Assembly: GCA_963971285.1 (NCBI GenBank)
Contig: OZ020246.1
Coordinates: 22,303,217-22,367,216 of the forward strand
Direction of reading: 5' to 3'
Length of the DNA stretch: 64,000 bases
Source of the DNA: Astropecten irregularis
Taxonomy: Eukaryota > Echinodermata > Asteroidea > Paxillosida > Astropectinidae
The notes below the pieces were generated by a model. The model searched no databases. It was not told where the DNA came from and worked only from the letters and a program-made list of their open reading frames with translations. A program made the translations under genes and the position numbers. Shown in pieces: positions 61,201 to 64,000 of this stretch; the stretch's first letter is position 1; each line of letters starts with the position of its first letter.

Positions 61201-64000
61201 GTGAGTAATAAATAGCCCACATAATCTTTGCCATTTTACAACTACAGAGATTGACTGGGGTCGAGGTTAGTGTGCTTTAGTCCAAAGGATTCTTTTCGGA
61301 GTAATTGCAGAATATATACCCTGCCACTGAGAAACCCTAGGTGCATAAACATATATGAGTGGTCAAGAACGACATTGTAGACAGGTTCAATGAGGGAGAG
61401 GTGAGTGGCGGGGTATTCTGCAATTGAGCCCTATTTTCAGACCCTCCATAATCATGATAATTTCCCCAAAAATGCAAAGCCCTGCCCTCTTTCCACAAAT
61501 CAAACTTTACTAACATTGAAGAGGACATCACACCTGGTCAACATACTTAAGTGAGTTAGTTTACTGTAGAAGCCATGTCTAAAAATAATCCTTGTGGGCT
61601 AAAGCACACTAACCCCCTTGGAGTCAATGTACATTGGATAAATGATCTTCCTTTTCTTTTGTAGGCTTTTCTTTCATTTTGTTACTCCATTAATTTCAAG
61701 GTCGAGAATATTGGGCATAATTATTCTACATGTGAACTGCAGACTGAACTGCCTGGAGCTGGCTAGCATCATCACTCATGATACAAAACTTTCCAAATAC
61801 ACAGTATGACCAATGTGTCATATATGTGCGGTGGTGAAAATTCCGCAAATATTGATAGGAAACATTTGGTTTTGAAAATTGTTTCAGGAACGCCTCCTTA
61901 TACATATAGCATCCATACAGTAATTGAATTGATTGAAATGCCCTAAACATCATACACATCTCATGAGAAGATGTGCCAAAAATAACCATAAGTCCTGTTT
62001 TCTTAGTTACAGCTCCAGACTAGGATCTATGCATCTTTCTTTGATGCTCTGTTATCCCTTAAATTTCAAGACTTTCCAGTTATTAGGAAAATTGATATAA
62101 ATGTGTTGAATTGAAAAAATAACACTCCATGGCCTTCAGTGATACTTGTACTTAACTGAACACTGAGCTGCAATCAAGACGAGGATTTAGCTAAATAGCA
62201 CTCTTGCGCAAATCTTCTTGTACACGTTCTGGCTTTATGATGGTACTGATAGTCTGGTTACAAGATGTTGCAATGGATGGAAGAACATTATTAACAGTCA
62301 GATAACTTGTGAATTATGTATCTTTTTTTTGGGGGGGGGGGGTGGGTCCTAAGAATAAATCAATTTGAGTTTTTAATTAACCACCAAAAATCATTTGTTG
62401 GGGTTTGTTTTTGCAATTTATGAAAGTTTATTTTTGACACTTTCCTGGTCCATGAAATACCTAAATCATTTTTAATTCAAACCTCATTTTCCAGTTCAAG
62501 TACATTAGCCAGACATCGGACCTGTAGCACAAAGTCAATTGTCATACATGGTACCCCACTACCCTGTATCTCATTTCAAATCTAACTTCGAACCATTTTT
62601 TTTTTTAGTAAGACCTAATCCTAGCTTGCTAGTTTCCTAGCTTGTAAAAGAGTTATTGTATGATAGTTATTTGAAGTAAATTTCAGAAAATGTGTGATAA
62701 TTGAGTCTTCAGATTGTGACACAGTGCCAACAATACAAGTCTGCAAGTTGGAACCTGGACACACTATGCCTATAGGTCAGAATAACTACATAGAAATCTT
62801 TAAATCCCGGACAATAAAAAACACATTGCCAGTGAAATTTAATAGAAACTACTTATCCAACACTACACCAGGTTTGCAGTTCAGTACTTTGTGAAGTTTT
62901 TAGACGAAATTATGAGGAAGTGATTTACTATTTATAGAGTTGAGGTAGCCTTTTTTTGTAGGTTGGCTATGACCTTTTCTTCTTATAGGGCTTGAGGCTA
63001 GGCTTGGGACTTATTTCGCTGTATACCGCCATTTGAGGCCCACCAAAATGAAACGGAGAGATTGGGCCACGTGACGAAGCCGAAGAAAGGCTCCAGCTTG
63101 GCTATGTATCTCAAGCCCTTCGTTTCGTGTATGACACAAAATGGTGGTACCCTAGCAAAATAAACCCCAAGCCTATACCTTCAATCAAATCTGGTTTCGT
63201 AAAGGCCCATAGTTCATAGTTCAGGAAAATCACGGCTGAAGCTTTGCTGTAAATGAAGGATGATGGAGTCCAATGACAGACTGGACTGAAATGTAACTGG
63301 GACAAAGGTTCAATGCATCAACTATGATTGAGATACAATGCTGTGTGCCCTGAAAAAAATGCCTCTAATTATGGCATGGGATGGGTGGGCGTGGTCATAG
63401 GGTGTGGCAGGCGAGTCCACACCCACAGACGTCTCGAGACGATTACCTGGGATACCATTCTTTTGTACATATATGTACGTGCTCTTGAAAGAAACTGCAA
63501 CATTAATACGGGAACCCCGAACCAACCAGTCAGAGCTTTGTAGGGTTTGCGTGTCATCTCTGACCTGCCCGCCGGCTCCCACTTGCCTGGTACAATAGCG
63601 CCAATATAGCATGATCGTCCTGTCTCACTACTCGACCCTCCTATTGTCTAGCAGGTGTTTTGCTAGTGAGGAGTCAAAAAATGCCGCGTGAGTCACGATA
63701 AGAATGTCTCAGTGTCCATCTTTCGGCTGACTGAACACTCCTTCCCTTCCCACCAGTTCCTATTCTTAACTTTCTTCCTTTTCCTCCCTCTCTCTCTCGT
63801 CTCTCATTCATGTCGGAGTTGTGGAAATTAAGTCAGAGTTATTTGAAGAACCCGGATGGGGGGAGACGAATGTAGTTGGGATGCATGCAGACTATGTATC
63901 CTGTTTGTGTTACATTGTAGCAGGCAGCCTTAGTAGTGCTAGCAATTACACAGAGGTCCATGTTTGCTCAAGGGTCACAATCTATACATGTTAGTCCAAT
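61201..64000. other. PSKH1 intron, runs off the window
   Basis: It begins GTGAGT after residue 287. I searched for the expected C-lobe end (P-W-P...LAKDFI, HPWV) and Ser/Arg-rich tail and did not find them. No mobile element was recognised; a short poly-G run lies at 62331-62343 and C/T-rich sequence at 63770-63800. Confidence 0.6.

Noticed and set aside
61201-64000. Second coding exon of PSKH1
   Set aside because: No frame shows the conserved end of the kinase C-lobe or the Ser/Arg-rich tail. The intron evidently extends beyond the window.

Overview
This window is intron-rich animal DNA. It is AT-rich and non-operonic, with short exons bounded by GT/AG splice sites in multi-kilobase introns and a dense population of small inverted-repeat transposons and tRNA-derived SINEs. 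Two conserved metazoan genes, both on the + strand, can be read. The protein sequences, and MITE families whose ends read GGGCCAATTTCATAAA or GGGGTCGATTTCACAAA, suggest an invertebrate deuterostome. An echinoderm, perhaps a sea star, is my best guess, but that is inference.

Gene 1 (1523-51447) is the WD-repeat protein WDR89. Eleven coding exons of 45 to 285 bp splice in continuous phase into about 381 residues ending at a TGA. Only the N-terminal coding exon (roughly 45 residues in the human protein) is missing, and it probably lies before base 1. The gene covers about 50 kb of the window. Its first four visible introns are about 7.5-12 kb each, while the 3' half is compact (introns of 0.6-3.5 kb).

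Gene 2 (60340-61200, continuing past the window) is the membrane-tethered Ser/Thr kinase PSKH1. The first coding exon gives 287 residues: an MGCGGG acylation motif and the kinase domain through most of the C-lobe, ending at a GTGAGT donor. The remaining exon or exons, about 130 residues in the human protein, are not in the window.

Almost everything else is repeats. The most abundant is a family of about 15 copies with TTAA flanks and ends reading AGGTAGTATCATACTTT. Others are a TA-flanked family with ends CAGTGGAATGCC, several elements with exact 8-bp target duplications (hAT-like), elements with TTA/TAA duplications (PIF/Harbinger-like), a family marked by CTGCTGCAAACTGCTCATCA, and several SINE types. 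Nested insertions are common and in places show both the filled and the empty target site.

The most unusual element is a four-copy family (12439-12915, 18298-18721, 45419-45625, 52989-53270). Its terminal inverted repeats are followed by arms of GGCTCN hexanucleotide repeats that have expanded independently to about 200 bp in two copies. Other structures of note are a 35-bp near-perfect palindrome flanked by a 9-bp duplication (40896-40948), a cluster of palindromes reading TTCAAGATCATCTTGAA (5424-5950), and a C/G-rich polypurine block 230 bp before the smallest internal exon but one. No rRNA, CRISPR array or prokaryotic-type operon is present, and no convincing functional tRNA gene was found.
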